DNA from: Notolepis coatsorum
Taxonomy: Eukaryota > Chordata > Actinopteri > Aulopiformes > Paralepididae
NCBI GenBank assembly: GCA_963971535.1
Contig: OZ020589.1
Location: 93,251,182-93,315,181 of the forward strand
Reading direction: 5' to 3'
Length of the DNA stretch: 64,000 nt
Position 1 is the stretch's first letter. Each line of letters begins with the position of its first letter. Below are positions 41,679 to 54,006 of this stretch, in pieces. Under the pieces are notes generated by a model. That model ran no database searches. It was not told the origin of the DNA and saw only the letters and a list, made by a program, of their open reading frames with translations. Position numbers and translations under genes: made by a program.

Positions 41679-44600
41679 TCAACAAACACACTCTTGAAGC
41701 ACGTAGTCCTGGCGATACCGAACGGGTAGCCGACCTCTGGTGCTCCTCTGAGGCCGGGCTGGTTCCACTCTGGGGGGTTCCACCTCTCCCACCTCCGACT
41801 CCGTATCGTATTCTTCAGTGTCCGTCGGCGGGTCATGGACCACAGCCTCGCCCTCCGGGGCCATCGGTGGACCGCCCACGGCCTCCTCTTCGACTCCGTC
41901 TCCGCCGCCTTCCCCATCCTCTCCTGAGGGGGTCGACTCCACCTCTGACTCGGCGCTCGCAGCCTCCTCAGGGGCGTCCCGCAGGGGCCCGGGGTGGTTA
42001 CACGCCCTAGGATGCGGTTCCCGCCGGTGCCCGAAAGCACCTCCGATGTCTGATTCGGACGAGCTCCGCGGTGCCACCGGGATCTGTCGAGGGGCCCGCC
42101 CCCGCACTTCCGGGTCAGAAGCCGGGAAGGGACAGGTCTTGAGCTGGTCTCGATGCACGGTCCTTTCTGGACCCCCTGCTTCGGGCCTGACCGTGAACAC
42201 GGGCGTCCCTTTGTGGCTCTGCTTAACCACCACATACGACGTAGGCTCCCACTTGTCCTGTATCTTATTACGGCCCCGGCTTCAGTGGTCGCGTATCAGG
42301 ACCCTGTCTCCGGCCCGCAGGAGTGCACCTCTGCTCTTCCGGTCGTAAATCCTCTTGCGTTGATGAGACGCCTGCTTCGCCGTGGCCTCGGCGGCCTCCG
42401 CGGCGGCCTTTAGTCGCTCGTGGTGACTCTGTACCCACTCGTCCAGGTCCGCCGCTCCCTCCTCAATGACGTCTCTGCCTCCCAGGACATCCCGGGGCAT
42501 CCTAGCGTCCCTCCCGAAGAGCAGGTAAAAGGGAGAGTATCCCGTGGAGGAGTGCACGTGGCAGTTGTACGTAAGTACCAACTCGGGTAGGTGCTCCTTC
42601 CAGTCCCGCTTCTTCTCTGCGGGCAGACTACGCAGCATGTCGTGCATTGTCCGATTGAACCTCTCGCATTGCCCATTCCCCTGGGGATGGTAAGGCGTGG
42701 TGCGGCTCTTTGAAATCCCGTACAGTCGGCAGAGCTCCTTGATGACGCTCGACTCGAAATTTCACCCTTGATCGGCATGGAGTCGGGCAGGGCAACCGTA
42801 GTACATGAACCAGTACTTGATGATGGCAGCGGCGGTGGTCTTCGCAGTCTGGTCTTTGGTCGGTACGGCAATAGTGAATCTGGTGAACATATCGGTCAGC
42901 ACCAGTACATTCTCGTAGCCACCCGCCGACCTCTCCAATACGGTGAAGTCCATGGCCAGGACCTCCATGGGTGCCGTCACGTTAGTGCAGGTCATCCGGG
43001 CCTGGGCTTTAGGGAACACATCGTGGGCTAATGCACATCGCTTGCATTGCTGCACCCAGTTCTTCACCTCTTCTGCCATTCCGATCCAGTAATAACCTCG
43101 CCTCATCAGGTCCACCGTCCCTCGTCCCCCGTAGTGTCCCGCATCTTCGTGCTGGGTCTCGTAGATCCGCCGTCGCAGGGCGGTGGGCACCACCAGCTGG
43201 AGAACCTCCTCCCCGTCGCAGGGATCGCTGACGCGCCGAAACAGTACTTGTTGGTGCAGACGGAACCGCTCCCACTGCCCGTATAACTTGCGGAGTTTCG
43301 GGTCTCCTTCCTTCAGCTGTACTTTAGTGGGGGGGGACCCCCTGTGTCACCGCCCGCCACACCGGACCCAACTCGGGGTCGTCTGCCTGGAGCTGCCGCA
43401 TTTCCGCCCAGTCATATCCGCTGTTCCCCTTCTGTGCCGCTATCCGTCGTGCGCTGACACTCGAGACCTCCCGCGTCTCTGTCGGTCTCCCGGGGCACAG
43501 CTGGGCCCGTACTTCCTCCGCTGGGACCACGACGTAGCCCTCGCGGGAGACTGGAGCGGGGACGGACAATGGAGCGGCCCGTTCCTGGAGACCCTGACGG
43601 GTGTGGGTGCCGGCCGCGGGTATCATTAGGAAGTCCTTCTCAGTGTCTTCCACTTCAGGTTCTGATCGCATCGGCCGATGCGAGACAGAGCGTCTGCGTT
43701 CTGGTTGAGTCGACCAGGTTTGTAGTGCACCACGAAGTCGTACTCCGCAAGCTGAGCATTCCACCGCTGCTCCACTGCCCCCAGGTTGGCCGTGCTGAGG
43801 TGCCTCAGCGGGTTGTGGTCGGTGATCACGGTGAACTGGGCGTACATTAAGAGGTCTCTGAACTTCTCAGTGACCGCCCACTTCAGGGCGAGGAGTTCCA
43901 GCTTGAACGCACTATAATTTTGGTCATTCCTTTCGGACCCACGCAGGCCTCGGCTCGCAAAGGCGATGACTCGCTCCACGCCCTCTTGTTTCTGACTTAG
44001 TACCGCTCCCAGTCCCAAGTAGCTCCCGTCTGTGGTCACTATGAAGGGGAGCTGGAGGTCGGGGTAGGCCAGCACCGGGGGTGTCAAGAGGCACTGCCGC
44101 ATATGGTCGAAGGCCGTCTGACACTGCGGAGTCCACTTGAAGGCCTCGGGCTGGCCTTTGGCGAACCCCTTTTTTTCTTTCCCCATCAGGGCGTGCAGTG
44201 GCTGGGCCACCTGGGCGAAGCGGGGCACGAACCGCCGATAATAGGACAGGAATCCGATCACCTGCCTCACTTCCTTCGCTGAGCGTGGCGCCGACCAGTC
44301 CTCCAACACCTTCACTTTGTCAGTGTCGACCTGTATGCCGGCCGCGGAGACGACGTGTCCCAGGAACTAGACTTCGGTCTTCAGAAGGAAGCACTTCCGG
44401 GGCTTGAGTTTGAGCCCATGCTCCCGAAGCCGTCCAAACACCAGGTCCAACTTCTGACAGTGGCTCTCAAAGTCACTGGCGAACACCAAGACGTCGTCTA
44501 GATAGACGAGTAGGACGTCGAAGGCCAGGTCTCCCAGCACGGCGGTCATCAACCGCTGGAATGTCGCTGGTGCGTTACACAGCCCAAAGGGCATACGGGT

Positions 44601-47005
44601 CCACTGGTAGAGGCCGAAGGGCGTCGTGACTGCCGTCTTCTCTTGGTCTTCTTCTTTCACCGCCACCTGGAAGTAGCCGGCGGTGAGATCGAGCGAGGAG
44701 AAGATCTTGGCCTGCCCCAAGGCGTCTAGGGACTCCTCGATGCGAGGTAGGGGGTACACATCCTGGTGTGTCACGTTATTTAGGCGGCGGTAGTCGCAGC
44801 AGAACCGCACGGAGCCGTCTTTCTTTATGACGATCACGGCTGGTGACGCCCACGGACTGCAGCTCTCTACCAGGACACCCAGGTCCACCAGGTCTTGTAC
44901 GTGTCTCTTTACTTCTTGGAATACGTGGGGCGGTATTCGGCGGTGTCGTTGCTTGACCAGGTGTGCGTCACCAGTGGGAACGTAGTGTGTGACCGTGGTT
45001 GTGTACCCATAGTCCCCGTCGTCAACGGAGAACACCGCCTTGTGTTTCTCCAACACTTGATTCAGCCGGCTCACTTGGGCCGGTGTGAGATCCCAAAGGT
45101 TCGCCTGTACGGCCACGGCGAGCCCGCGGGTCTTCCCGTCCGGCTCCGCCTCTGGCGGGCTGTCCCGAGTCTCAATCGCCGTCACTCGGACGCCTCCGTC
45201 TACTTCCTCCACGGTCACTCTCTCCTTAGGCCGTACCTGACGGGGGCAGTGGAGCTCCGCCAGCCTGGCCCGGGGTCGGAGCACCATTTCGACGTTGGTC
45301 GGGTTCATCACCCGCACAGGCACTCTCCCCTGTCGGGGGTATGCCACCACGTTCGCCACCAATAGTCCGGGAGGCAGGTTGGCACTCGGCGTGTGCTCTA
45401 GCATCACGGGACGCCGCATCCCCGCTGTCGTCTCACAGCGGCCTGAGACGACCACTTCGCTGTGCGGGGGAATGACCACCGGCTCCCTGCCGGCCACTTT
45501 GACGTACCCCATCCTTCCCGGGGCGATACACTCTCGGGCTTCTTGGGCCATGGCGGCGACCACACGGCGGATGGCGACACTCCTAGCGTCGACACGTCTT
45601 CGGCTCGCCGGCCGCATCCCCTTGATCCCCTTGAACAGGCCATCTACCCCGCCGAGCACGTTCATGCCCAGCAGTCCCAGGACGGCGTCTCCGGTGGCCA
45701 CTCGGCCTGAATCGTCTTTTAGTATGAATATGCATTTCCCCGGAATTGTCATATCTAGGCACTTCACTTCGGCGTAGAGACACCGCACCACTGGGATCTC
45801 CAACCCTTGCCCTGCGAAGAGCTGCTTAAAAGCTTCCTGTATTGCGTCTCCGCTCATCGGGGCCTCTCGTCCCTCTGCGGCCGCGGCGTGGACCAGGGCC
45901 TGGGCGCCACCCCTAGTGGGGGGCAGGACCATCTCCTCTTCAGACCAGTCTATCGCCGCCATCATCAATTCGAGAAACGTCCGCTCCCCGTTTTCCTTTA
46001 CGGACTTCCTCATCTCCCGTCGCAGCATCCCATCCTTCAGGCCTACCACGAACTGCTCCTGCAGCTGGGCGGCAGGATCCGCGACTTGTTGGGGGTCTCG
46101 GCCCTGTATGCGACGCATCTGCTCTTGTAGATCGTAAGCAAACTCCCTCACGGTCTCACCATCTCTTTGTCGGCGGTCGAGGAACTCTCTCAGGCGGGCA
46201 CTGACCGAGGTCTTGTCTCCGTATGTCTCCTGCAGCACTCGGAACACGGCGTCCGGCTCCGGGGCGGTCCCTTCTAGCACGAAGCGCACTGTCCATTTAG
46301 CCTCGCCTTTTAGATGCTGTTGTACGAACTCCGCCTGTTCGTCACCGGGCACTCTGCTGATCCGGAAATGCGCTTTCATGTCTCGGATCCAGTCCTCCAC
46401 CAGCGGCTCTCCTCTCTCTTTTCCCCCTCCGAACTCGCTGCACTTTCGGTCCCGTTGGACGTACACGGTGGAGGGGCCGGTGCGGGATTCGCGGCCGACC
46501 CGGGCGAGAGCAGCTTGGGTCTTTTCCAGGGCCAGCGCCTGTCGGTCCAGGAGGCCGGCGTGCGTGTGGGTTTTGTTCGCCAGGGCCTTCACCTGCGCGG
46601 TCAATTCCTCCATGGTTTCGGCCTCCTCCTCCTTTACCTCGGCGGTGGCGTCCTGGCCGTCACATTGCTCTTTTAGGGCCGCCTGGGTGTAGCGCTTCTC
46701 TTGGAGTGCCCGTTCGGTCATCTCCTTCATCGCTTCGGCTTGCTGCGCCAGTAGCGTCGTTTTCGCCCGACACTCCCCTTGCAGCTCCTCTAATTCCGCC
46801 GCCCTCTCCTGCGCGGCGTGGGTCTCCCCTTTCTGTATCTCGTGGCGGCGTCCCGGCCCGCTCGTAGCTCCTGTAGGGCCGCCTGAGTGTGGAGGGCCTG
46901 GTCGGTCAACTCCTTCATCGCTGCGGCTTGCTGCTTTAGCAGTGCCGCCTGAGTCTGACACTGCTCCTGCAGCGTCTCAAACTTCGCCGCCATCTCCTCA
47001 GACAT
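41679..47005 (-). pseudogene. gag-pol: Gypsy-4 gag-pol, with stops, frameshifts and an internal deletion
   Basis: The gag ATG is at 47005-47003, and a frame change follows at about 46850. The main frame (to 44367) has a duplicated coiled-coil N-terminus, a capsid-like region (about 46420-45900), then CLYAEVKCLDMTIPG without any CCHC knuckle or D-S/T-G site, then RT (RFCCDYRRLN; catalytic VYLDDVLVF near 44490-44520). TAG at 44367-44369 interrupts the same frame before RNase H (TTDGSYLGLGAVL near 44010-44045). The frame shifts at about 43680 and returns near 43325 at a run of eight identical bases. The integrase zinc domain and MDFTVLE (about 42945) follow. TGA at 42762-42764 falls between HADQG and NFES, and another stop is at 42282-42284. 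The last part (41679-42233) is the C-terminal tail. It is inactive. Confidence 0.85.
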
Positions 47006-47052
47006 CGTGGGTCTCTCTACGGGTCCCGGTCAAGGGAGTAAGTTAGGATGTA

Positions 47053-47071
47053 GATCCTGTTTGTGACGCCA
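47053..47071 (-). other. Gypsy-4 primer-binding site
   Basis: The minus strand reads TGGCGTCACAAACAGGATC, two bases inside the 5' LTR. The cognate tRNA was not identified. Confidence 0.65.
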
Positions 47072-47073
47072 AA

Positions 47074-48908
47074 TGTAGCAGGGTGGATTATCCCTGCTTC
47101 GTAGGAACGGTTGCTGGCAGTCACAAGATAGCTGGACACAGTCAGTAGAGCTACGTCTGACTGCACCCTCATCTTTGGGCCTGGAGCGTCGACTGGAGGC
47201 TGGTAGTGTGAGTGGATGGGGCCCGGGATTTACCAACCTGGTCTGGTACTCTGGTCTTCCTCCCCTGCAGCAGGGCGGTCAGCAGTACTCCCCAACACGC
47301 TCCCACTTCCCCCAGTTGCTCCTTAAGCCCTCCCACACCTAGTGACTGAATTGTAAATAAATACCCTGAGTTCCCCCCGCAAGCAGTACCCTCCCTCAAT
47401 GACCCTAGAAACCTTACAATGAAAAGGGAAAGGTGGAATAGGAAGGGGTTAATTATATTAACGTTACCCACACCAAAAGGGTTGTCAAACGGCTCATGGA
47501 TAGACACACACACAAATCTCCCATCTAATTCTTTAATGTTACTTATTCTGGTCCGTTACAATGATTTAATATAAGTGACCAATTGGACTGAAGTCCCACT
47601 ATAGTGCTGCTTGTAACTCCATACCTCATGAACACGTATATTATACACCCACCTCTGGGTTACTGTCAGGGATAATATACTTCAATGTGTTTGACTCATC
47701 GCCCACGTCTGGGTCTTCACTCTGTATAATACCTCAAAAGGCTTTAATTATACGACAAGAATAATACCTCTCTAGGCTTTATTTATAATATACCAGGTCT
47801 GTAACTTCACCACAGAGAAAGGGTTAACTAGATGGGAAAATATTATAAACACCAACACGGTATCACACTCAAAGGAAATGAAAAGAAAGCAAAAGGGTGG
47901 GCCCACTAATACCTTACAAAAGTCCTATCTTAATGCCGGCATATATTGTTTGGGGTTCCCCTTATGAACTGTAATAGCAACGCTGACTTCGCCCGCGGGC
48001 TGCACCACACTGTGTACGGTGTAAGGCTCCGGAGCATAGATGCTCATTTATACTCATCCAAAATGGCCGCCTCGCCGCGCCACTGTCGTCCGGAAGGCAA
48101 GATGGCGTCGAACACTCTCGGCGGTGACACCAGCAGGCGGAGCTGGAGCAGAGAGGCAGTGCTGGCTGAGAGCGTGTGCTGGGCGATGACGACCTCTGCT
48201 GGACGGGGCGAACTCCCGTAGGCTGCAGGCAGCCAGGTGTAGATCTGGTCGCAGGTAGCCGGGGCAGACTGGTTGCAGGCAGCCGGAGCAGACTGGTTGT
48301 AGGTCCACGCGCGTATCTGGGCTCGCACTCTATACGTCACACTGCTACTGTAACCCGACTACTATGGACTCAGATATGCTGTTAGCCGCACGCTACTTAT
48401 ACCGCCACACTACTACTGTAACCCGACTACTATGAACGTTAGTGCTTTGTTCTGTACCGTTTGCTCACACACGATCGCTGGTACTTCCAGGACATCACGT
48501 CAACTAGCAAGTACTCCTTATCACCCGTCGCTATCCCACGGGGCTCTTCCAGATCACTCCTTCAACGAGGCTCTTCCGGAGCACACGCCCGTTGCGACTG
48601 TTCATGGTCAAGTTCACTGCCGAAGAGGCTCGCCTTCCGTCTCTCGCCTCCATATATCTCCTCCCCTCTCTCTCCGACACTCTCTGCCTGCTACCGCCCC
48701 CTGCTGGTCCCGCCTACTAGTCACACAGGGGAAAGGATTGTAGAATAGAATCCAGTACTGCCATTTATAATCCATATTTCGGCCGGTAGAAGAAAGAGAA
48801 ACTCGCATCATTGTTCGTGAGAATATCAATGATGTCTTTGTGCACAAAGGGGAAGTAAAAGGTTACGTTAGCACTTCTGAATAATAGAAGAATATTCAGG
48901 ATGCTACA
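47074..48908 (-). repeat. Gypsy-4 5' LTR (1835 bp)
   Basis: Partner of 39689-41512, with the same TGTAGC...GCTACA ends. It is adjacent to the primer site on the left and to L1 ORF2 on the right. Confidence 0.92.
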
Positions 48909-51900
48909 TATAGAAATAATAAGTGGAGCTGGTGAGGTTAAATTTGTTATGAATATCTTGATAGCTACAGAAACCCCGTTCGTTGAAGATATCTCCCAAT
49001 GTATGTATGCCCTGCTTTTCCCATTTGGGATATCTGATAGGTCGTTGTGCAATAAGGAGTGCATTATTATTGCATAGGGGAGAATGGCTATGCCATTTAT
49101 GTTGGTTAGTACATTTTTTCTGTATGTCACACCATATCCGAATCCAAATCACATGTGTAATAAGAGGGCCAAATTTCAAGTCGCATTGCTTAATTGATAA
49201 TTTGGTGTATACTATATCCTGCAGTCTATGTGGTGCCACTATGTTTTCTTCTAATGTTCTCCAGGATACAGATGCTTGAGAATCAAACCAGGTGATCAGT
49301 GGTCTTAAAGAGAACGCTTTAAAATAGTGGTAGAAGTCTGGAAATGCTAAACTTCCATCGGATTTGTTTCTCTGTGCGGTGGATCTTTTTATTCGTGGAG
49401 GTTTGTTGTTCCAAATAAATGTATATGCGGCGGAGTGTAATTTTTTCCAGTAACCAGCAGGGGGGGGGGGGGGGGGGGGGTAACGGTAACATTGAGCTAA
49501 AGAAGTTGATTCTAGGTAAAACATCCATCTTAACTATTGATACTCGGGCCTGTACTGAGTTTTTAAGTTTTGACCACCTGTCAAAGTCATTTGTGATCCT
49601 ATCTTGGACTCTTGTATAATTATACTTCACCGTTTGGCATATAGTAGGGAATATTTCAACTCCAAGACATCTAAAGTGTTCTACCATTGGTATATTTTCT
49701 GGAAGGAAGGTAGCCTTTGCAGAGACATTAAGTGGAAGGAAGGCTGACTTTGGCCAGTTTATCCTAAATCCAGATAGATTGCCAAAATCATCAATCAGCT
49801 TGAGAAGATGAGGCAGTGAGGTGGTAGGGTTTTGCATGAACAATATTACGTCGTCCGCATATAAACTAATATGATGCTGTGTGCCCTTAATTGAGATTGG
49901 CTCTATGGATTGGGATTGTCTTATATACTGTGCTAAAGGCTCTAAGGATAGAGCAAATAGTCCGGGACTAAGAGGACAACCCTGTCTGGACGAGCACGAC
50001 ACAGGAAAGAGTGTGGAGGTGAATTTACCTGTTATAATCATGGCCGATGGGTCTTTGTATAGTACTTTTATCATATTAATGAATCCGTTTCCTAACCCCA
50101 TCCTTCCGAGTACTGCCCATAAATAAGACCATTCCAACCTATCAAAGGCCTTCATCGCATCCAAGGATAATACAGCTGTAGGTGGCACGGCATCCTTGCT
50201 GCCGTCTAACACATATAGTAACCGTCTAATATTATCCGTGATCAGGCGGCCTTTTATGAAGCCAGTCTGATCAGGATGAACTAAAGATGTCATATGCTTT
50301 TGAAGTCTGATGGCTAGTACCTTAGCATACAGCTTGATATCGGTTCCGAGGAGGCTTAAGGGTCTATAACTACCACAATCGGTGGGGTCTTTGTCTTTTT
50401 TAAGGAAGACAGATATGAGTGCAATATTGTCGTTCTTATGGAAATTCCCCTCTTCGATTGAGTATAAAATCATATCAAGTAATAGGGGTCCAATTACATC
50501 CCAACATGAGAGGTACAGTTCTGGAGGGATACCATCCCAACCAGGAGCCTTACCACTTTGCATTTCAGATATAGCCTCCCTAAGTTCCTCTAGTGTAATA
50601 GGTGTATCTAACTGTTTAGCGTATTCCTCTGAGAGTTTAGGTAGGTTAATTTGATTAAGAAATGTATCCAGCTTATTATGATCGAAAACCACTTCTGATT
50701 TGTACAAGTTGGAGTAAAACTCTCTGAAAGTCTCGTAAATTTTTTTGGGGTCTGTAACAAGTCCTTGTTGGTCCTTAATAGTAGGGATATCTGCAAATTG
50801 TGCGTTGGATCGTATCTTCATAGCTAGTAGGTGACTTGGTTTAGAACCATGAAAGTAATAATGTTGTCTTGTGCTGCGTATTTGAAATTCAGATTGTTGT
50901 CTTAAAATGGAGTTAATCTCTTTTTTTAACACATTAATTTGAGACTCCAATCGAACCGAGTAGTTGCGTTGTAAAGAGGAGAATAACAACGAGTAAAGCG
51001 TTTCCAGTTCTACCAATTTGTAACAACGATTCTTGAAAAGGTTGGAGGCAAAGACCGTAGTGTAATCCTTGATAAAACCCTTTACCATCCATAACATTCT
51101 GGGGTCCTGTACCGAACCCGCATTACTCCGCAGGAATTTAATAAGTTCAACTTTGAATTGTATAATGTATTCATTGTTTTTCAGCAGTGTCGAGTTAAAT
51201 TGCCATCTTGGGGCTCGGGATGACAGTCTACCAAATGAGCCCTTTAGGAGTAAATAGCTGTGATCTGATTGGGCATTGGGTACCAATTCCACGTCATAGC
51301 TATCAAATAGTCTAGGGGATGCAAAAACATAATCTATTCTGGAAAATGTCCTGTGTCTTGCAGAGCGAAAAGAGTACTCTCGGGCCGTTGGGTTGAGTAA
51401 TCGCCATAGGTCATTTACACCTGTATTCTTGGCCCAATCCTTTAGTGCATTAGATGCATGTTTCTGATCATTGGAAATGGTGGGATTAGATTTATCAATC
51501 AAGGGATCCCAAATGGCATTAAAATCTGCGCCAATTATAAATGAATACTCAAGAAGGTCCAACATTGCTCTAGTCTAGTGAGTGTAGCGTAGAAGTTAGC
51601 GTCGTAAAGATTTGGGGCATAAGCCGCTACCATCGCAATTTTCCTGTTACTGTATTCTATTTTTAGCAATGGTTACTCGACCATCCGCATCAGACCATAC
51701 GTCCAACAATTTAATATTCAACTTCCGTTTCGCGACTATAGCAACCCCACGGGATCTCGTTCCAAAAGATGAGTAGCTAATGTTATGATATATTTTGTCC
51801 GCCAGCTTTACATTGTCAGCCACTAAAAAGTGCGTTTTGCTTAAAAGAGCCACATCAACCTGTTTGCTTTTCATCAGTGTAAGCACGCTTTTGCGTTTAT

Positions 51901-51952
51901 GTTGTTTGTTTAGTCCCCCAGTATTCCAAATCATTATATTCAAACTAACCAT
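48909..51952 (-). pseudogene. L1 ORF2: endonuclease and reverse transcriptase, frameshifted
   Basis: ATG at 51952-51950. The endonuclease begins LNIMIWNTGGLN. The usual catalytic Glu motif (E-T-H) appears as K-T-H (SKTHF). The frame slips at an A5 run near 51664 and again near 51570, and resumes with IIGADFNAIWD. RT follows in a long open frame (49319-51565): GKAPGWDGIPPELY, LSLDAMKAFDRLEW, SSRQGCPLSPGLF and the catalytic LYADDVILF. A 21-base C run (plus-strand G 49460-49480) shifts the frame once more before YTFIWNNKPPRIKR. The segment ends in phase at the Gypsy-4 insertion (48909) and continues at 39688. The protein would nick DNA and copy L1 RNA but is not made in full. Confidence 0.88.
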
Positions 51953-52952
51953 AATCTAAACATGTTGCTGTATTCTTGTGTGCTATTCGTCTGGAGTACC
52001 AATTCACAATAGATATATATCCAATTATTGAGGTCCTGTTGAGAGCCGAGCATGAGAATGATAACAAACATATAAAAAACCCATACATATAATCCCCTAT
52101 TCCCCTTTCCCTCCCTCCCTCCCTTACACGACCAGTCAGCCAAGAATGCGCCATTTATCCTTAACTTTCCGATGCAAATTGCCATAGGATCTAAAACTCT
52201 TAATTCTACCTGGCTAAGCCAACCGTGGCTTAGCCACTCTTCCGTTAAAATAAAAAAAAGGAGATATGTAAAAAACATAAAAATAAAAATATGCTTCAAA
52301 TATCATAGTATATTCACTTAAACCTTATACGAACATGTATACGTTAAAACACACCGAAGAATAAAATAGATGTATTGAACTAAATTAGAGAAACCTCAAA
52401 GAGTAGAGAACATTTGCTTAAATCTTAAAATAACTTTGCCAAGCTTAAACACCTAGATTAAAAGGAAGGTTTTAAATACGTGTATGCAGTTCGTCCCCCA
52501 ATCAGGGGTGAGCAGTATTCCGCTGTAAAGGCTGTTGTTCTTCCGGATATGATCCTTGTGTATGGTCACAAATAGTTGTTTATGTTCCAGGGCATTCTGT
52601 ATGCCACAGAGCGTTATTATTCCAGAATATTCCAATATGACACTGAGTGTTGAAAAAGTCCAGAATATTCCAATAACAACATAGCTCCTCACATGACTTG
52701 CATAAAACCCATAAATCTATCTGGCCTAAACAGCGAACCTTTACAAAAATACAATAACTAGCGTCACATATTAACCTATTTCTACATCAAGGTTATCAAA
52801 ATTTATTTTATGCCGTTTTTGGTGTCTAAATTATAACGAAGTAATAAAAAAAAATTAAAAATAAGAATAAGACTTAGCCTCCTCCGCGTTGTGGGTCCAT
52901 CATGTAATCCTCTGCGTCTTCAGGCGAGGAGAGCGGGACCCTCTTTCCATTT
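51953..52952 (-). other. L1 spacer between ORF1 and ORF2
   Basis: About 1 kb with no long frame, inside the L1. A short stretch next to ORF1 (about 52875-52955), MNKNGKRVPLSSPEDAEDYM, could be the ORF1 C-terminus displaced by a frameshift. The rest is AT-rich. Confidence 0.5.
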
Positions 52953-53813
52953 TTATTCATGATGGAGGGTAGCGTAGTGTGGGTTTGAATTTTTTCTCAA
53001 AAAGATGACTTGTAACGGGCTCATAGGGTTACAGCCTCGTGGCAGTAATCCTCGTAGAAAAACACTGGTTTCTCGTTGTGTTGCCCGGATAATCGTATCT
53101 CTTATTCCAACTTGACGTAGGCTAGCAATAATCACCCTCGTTTTTTTGTTGTTGTCGTCTCGGGTGCCAATTCTGTAGCGCTGATCCACTATAGGTGGTG
53201 TAGAGAGGATATCTGGTCCTAGAATTTGAGCTAACACTGTCGCGAACTAGTCGTGTGTGCAGTTAACTGATTCATCCAGTCCCACTATACGGATATTAAA
53301 TCTACAGGAATGATGTTTGATTTCGAATATCTTAGCCGTTAGCTTCTCGTTGTTGTCATCTATTTTATCCGCTAGCTTCTCGTTGACATCTTCTATCTTC
53401 TCCGTTAGATTCATGATGCAGTCATGTAAAGCCCCATCACCCCTAACAAATCTCAGTGTGTGTTCGACCAAGGTGGCTTCCACTACAATAGTGCGTTCGA
53501 TATGTTCTGCAGCCGCTGCCCTTAAATCTTCAATTTTGGATTCGATAGATTCTTTGATAGCGTCAACCTTAGCGTCAACCTGATCGACCTTATCGGTTAA
53601 GGTCTTTATTAGCTTAGCAAGAGAATCTATGGAGCGGGCAAGAGAATCAATATCGGTTGAGGTGGCGGGGACGGTGGAAGAGGTGGCAATCTCCGCTGTT
53701 TTTATCTCGATTTCTCTTGCTTTATCGCGTACGGAGCTCGTATCCACAGGCGGATCTTCTGTAGTTAGTTTGGCTCCGCGTTTTCTTTCTGTTTCTTTTC
53801 TTGTTGTTGCCAT
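52953..53813 (-). pseudogene. L1 ORF1 (RNA-binding protein), one nonsense codon
   Basis: ATG at 53813-53811, 287 codons in a single frame broken only by TAG at 53247-53249. The N-terminal half is basic and then strongly heptad-like (DSLAKLIKTLTDKVDQVDAK, and EKIEDVNEKLADKIDDNNEK), a coiled coil expected to trimerise. This is followed by FNIRIVGLDE, the start of the RNA-recognition-like fold of L1 ORF1, and TRVIIASLRQVGIRDTI. ORF1 coats L1 RNA as a chaperone (family knowledge). The stop falls between the RNA-binding start and the C-terminal domain. Confidence 0.82.
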
Positions 53814-53980
53814 CTTGATTCTTTCTGTCGATATATTTAGTTGAAGATCTTAGTTGATATATACGTCGAGGTTTAAACACATTTGTGGTGTAAAAAGTGG
53901 TTTTTGAAGCAAAAATAAAAATATCGGGAGAGGAGCTCTGACCAATGAGACCACTACATGCTGATGCTAAACCGGAAGTC

Positions 53981-53990
53981 GGTTTGTTGT
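53981..53990 (+). repeat. L1 target-site duplication, right copy
   Basis: GGTTTGTTGT, identical to 30711-30720, immediately outside the L1 5' end. Confidence 0.85.
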
Positions 53991-54006
53991 GTTCTTTATC
54001 AGTAGT

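Larger units (their letters stand above)
39689..48908 (-). mobile_element. Gypsy-4: Ty3/Gypsy element with decayed and internally deleted gag-pol
   Basis: LTRs lie at 39689-41512 and 47074-48908 (TGTAGC...GCTACA), with a TSD of TATA (39685-39688 and 48909-48912; 4 bp, possibly 5 with a shared A), a polypurine tract (41513-41526) and a primer site (47053-47071). The coding frame is intact in outline but has several in-frame stops and frame changes, and lacks the zinc knuckle and protease active site. The element interrupts L1 ORF2. Confidence 0.92.
30721..53980 (-). mobile_element. Full-length L1/Tx1-type LINE split by two LTR retrotransposons
   Basis: Minus-strand order: 5' UTR (53980-53814), ORF1, a roughly 1-kb spacer, ORF2 (endonuclease, RT, C-terminal zinc region), 3' UTR and a poly-A tail (13 T on the plus strand, 30722-30734). 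A perfect 10-bp TSD GGTTTGTTGT flanks it (30711-30720 and 53981-53990). Subtracting the BEL element (31004-38970 plus 5 bp) and Gypsy-4 (39689-48908 plus 4 bp) leaves about 6064 bp, the normal size for a complete L1. ORF1 has one nonsense codon and ORF2 several frameshifts, so it is inactive. Confidence 0.9.
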
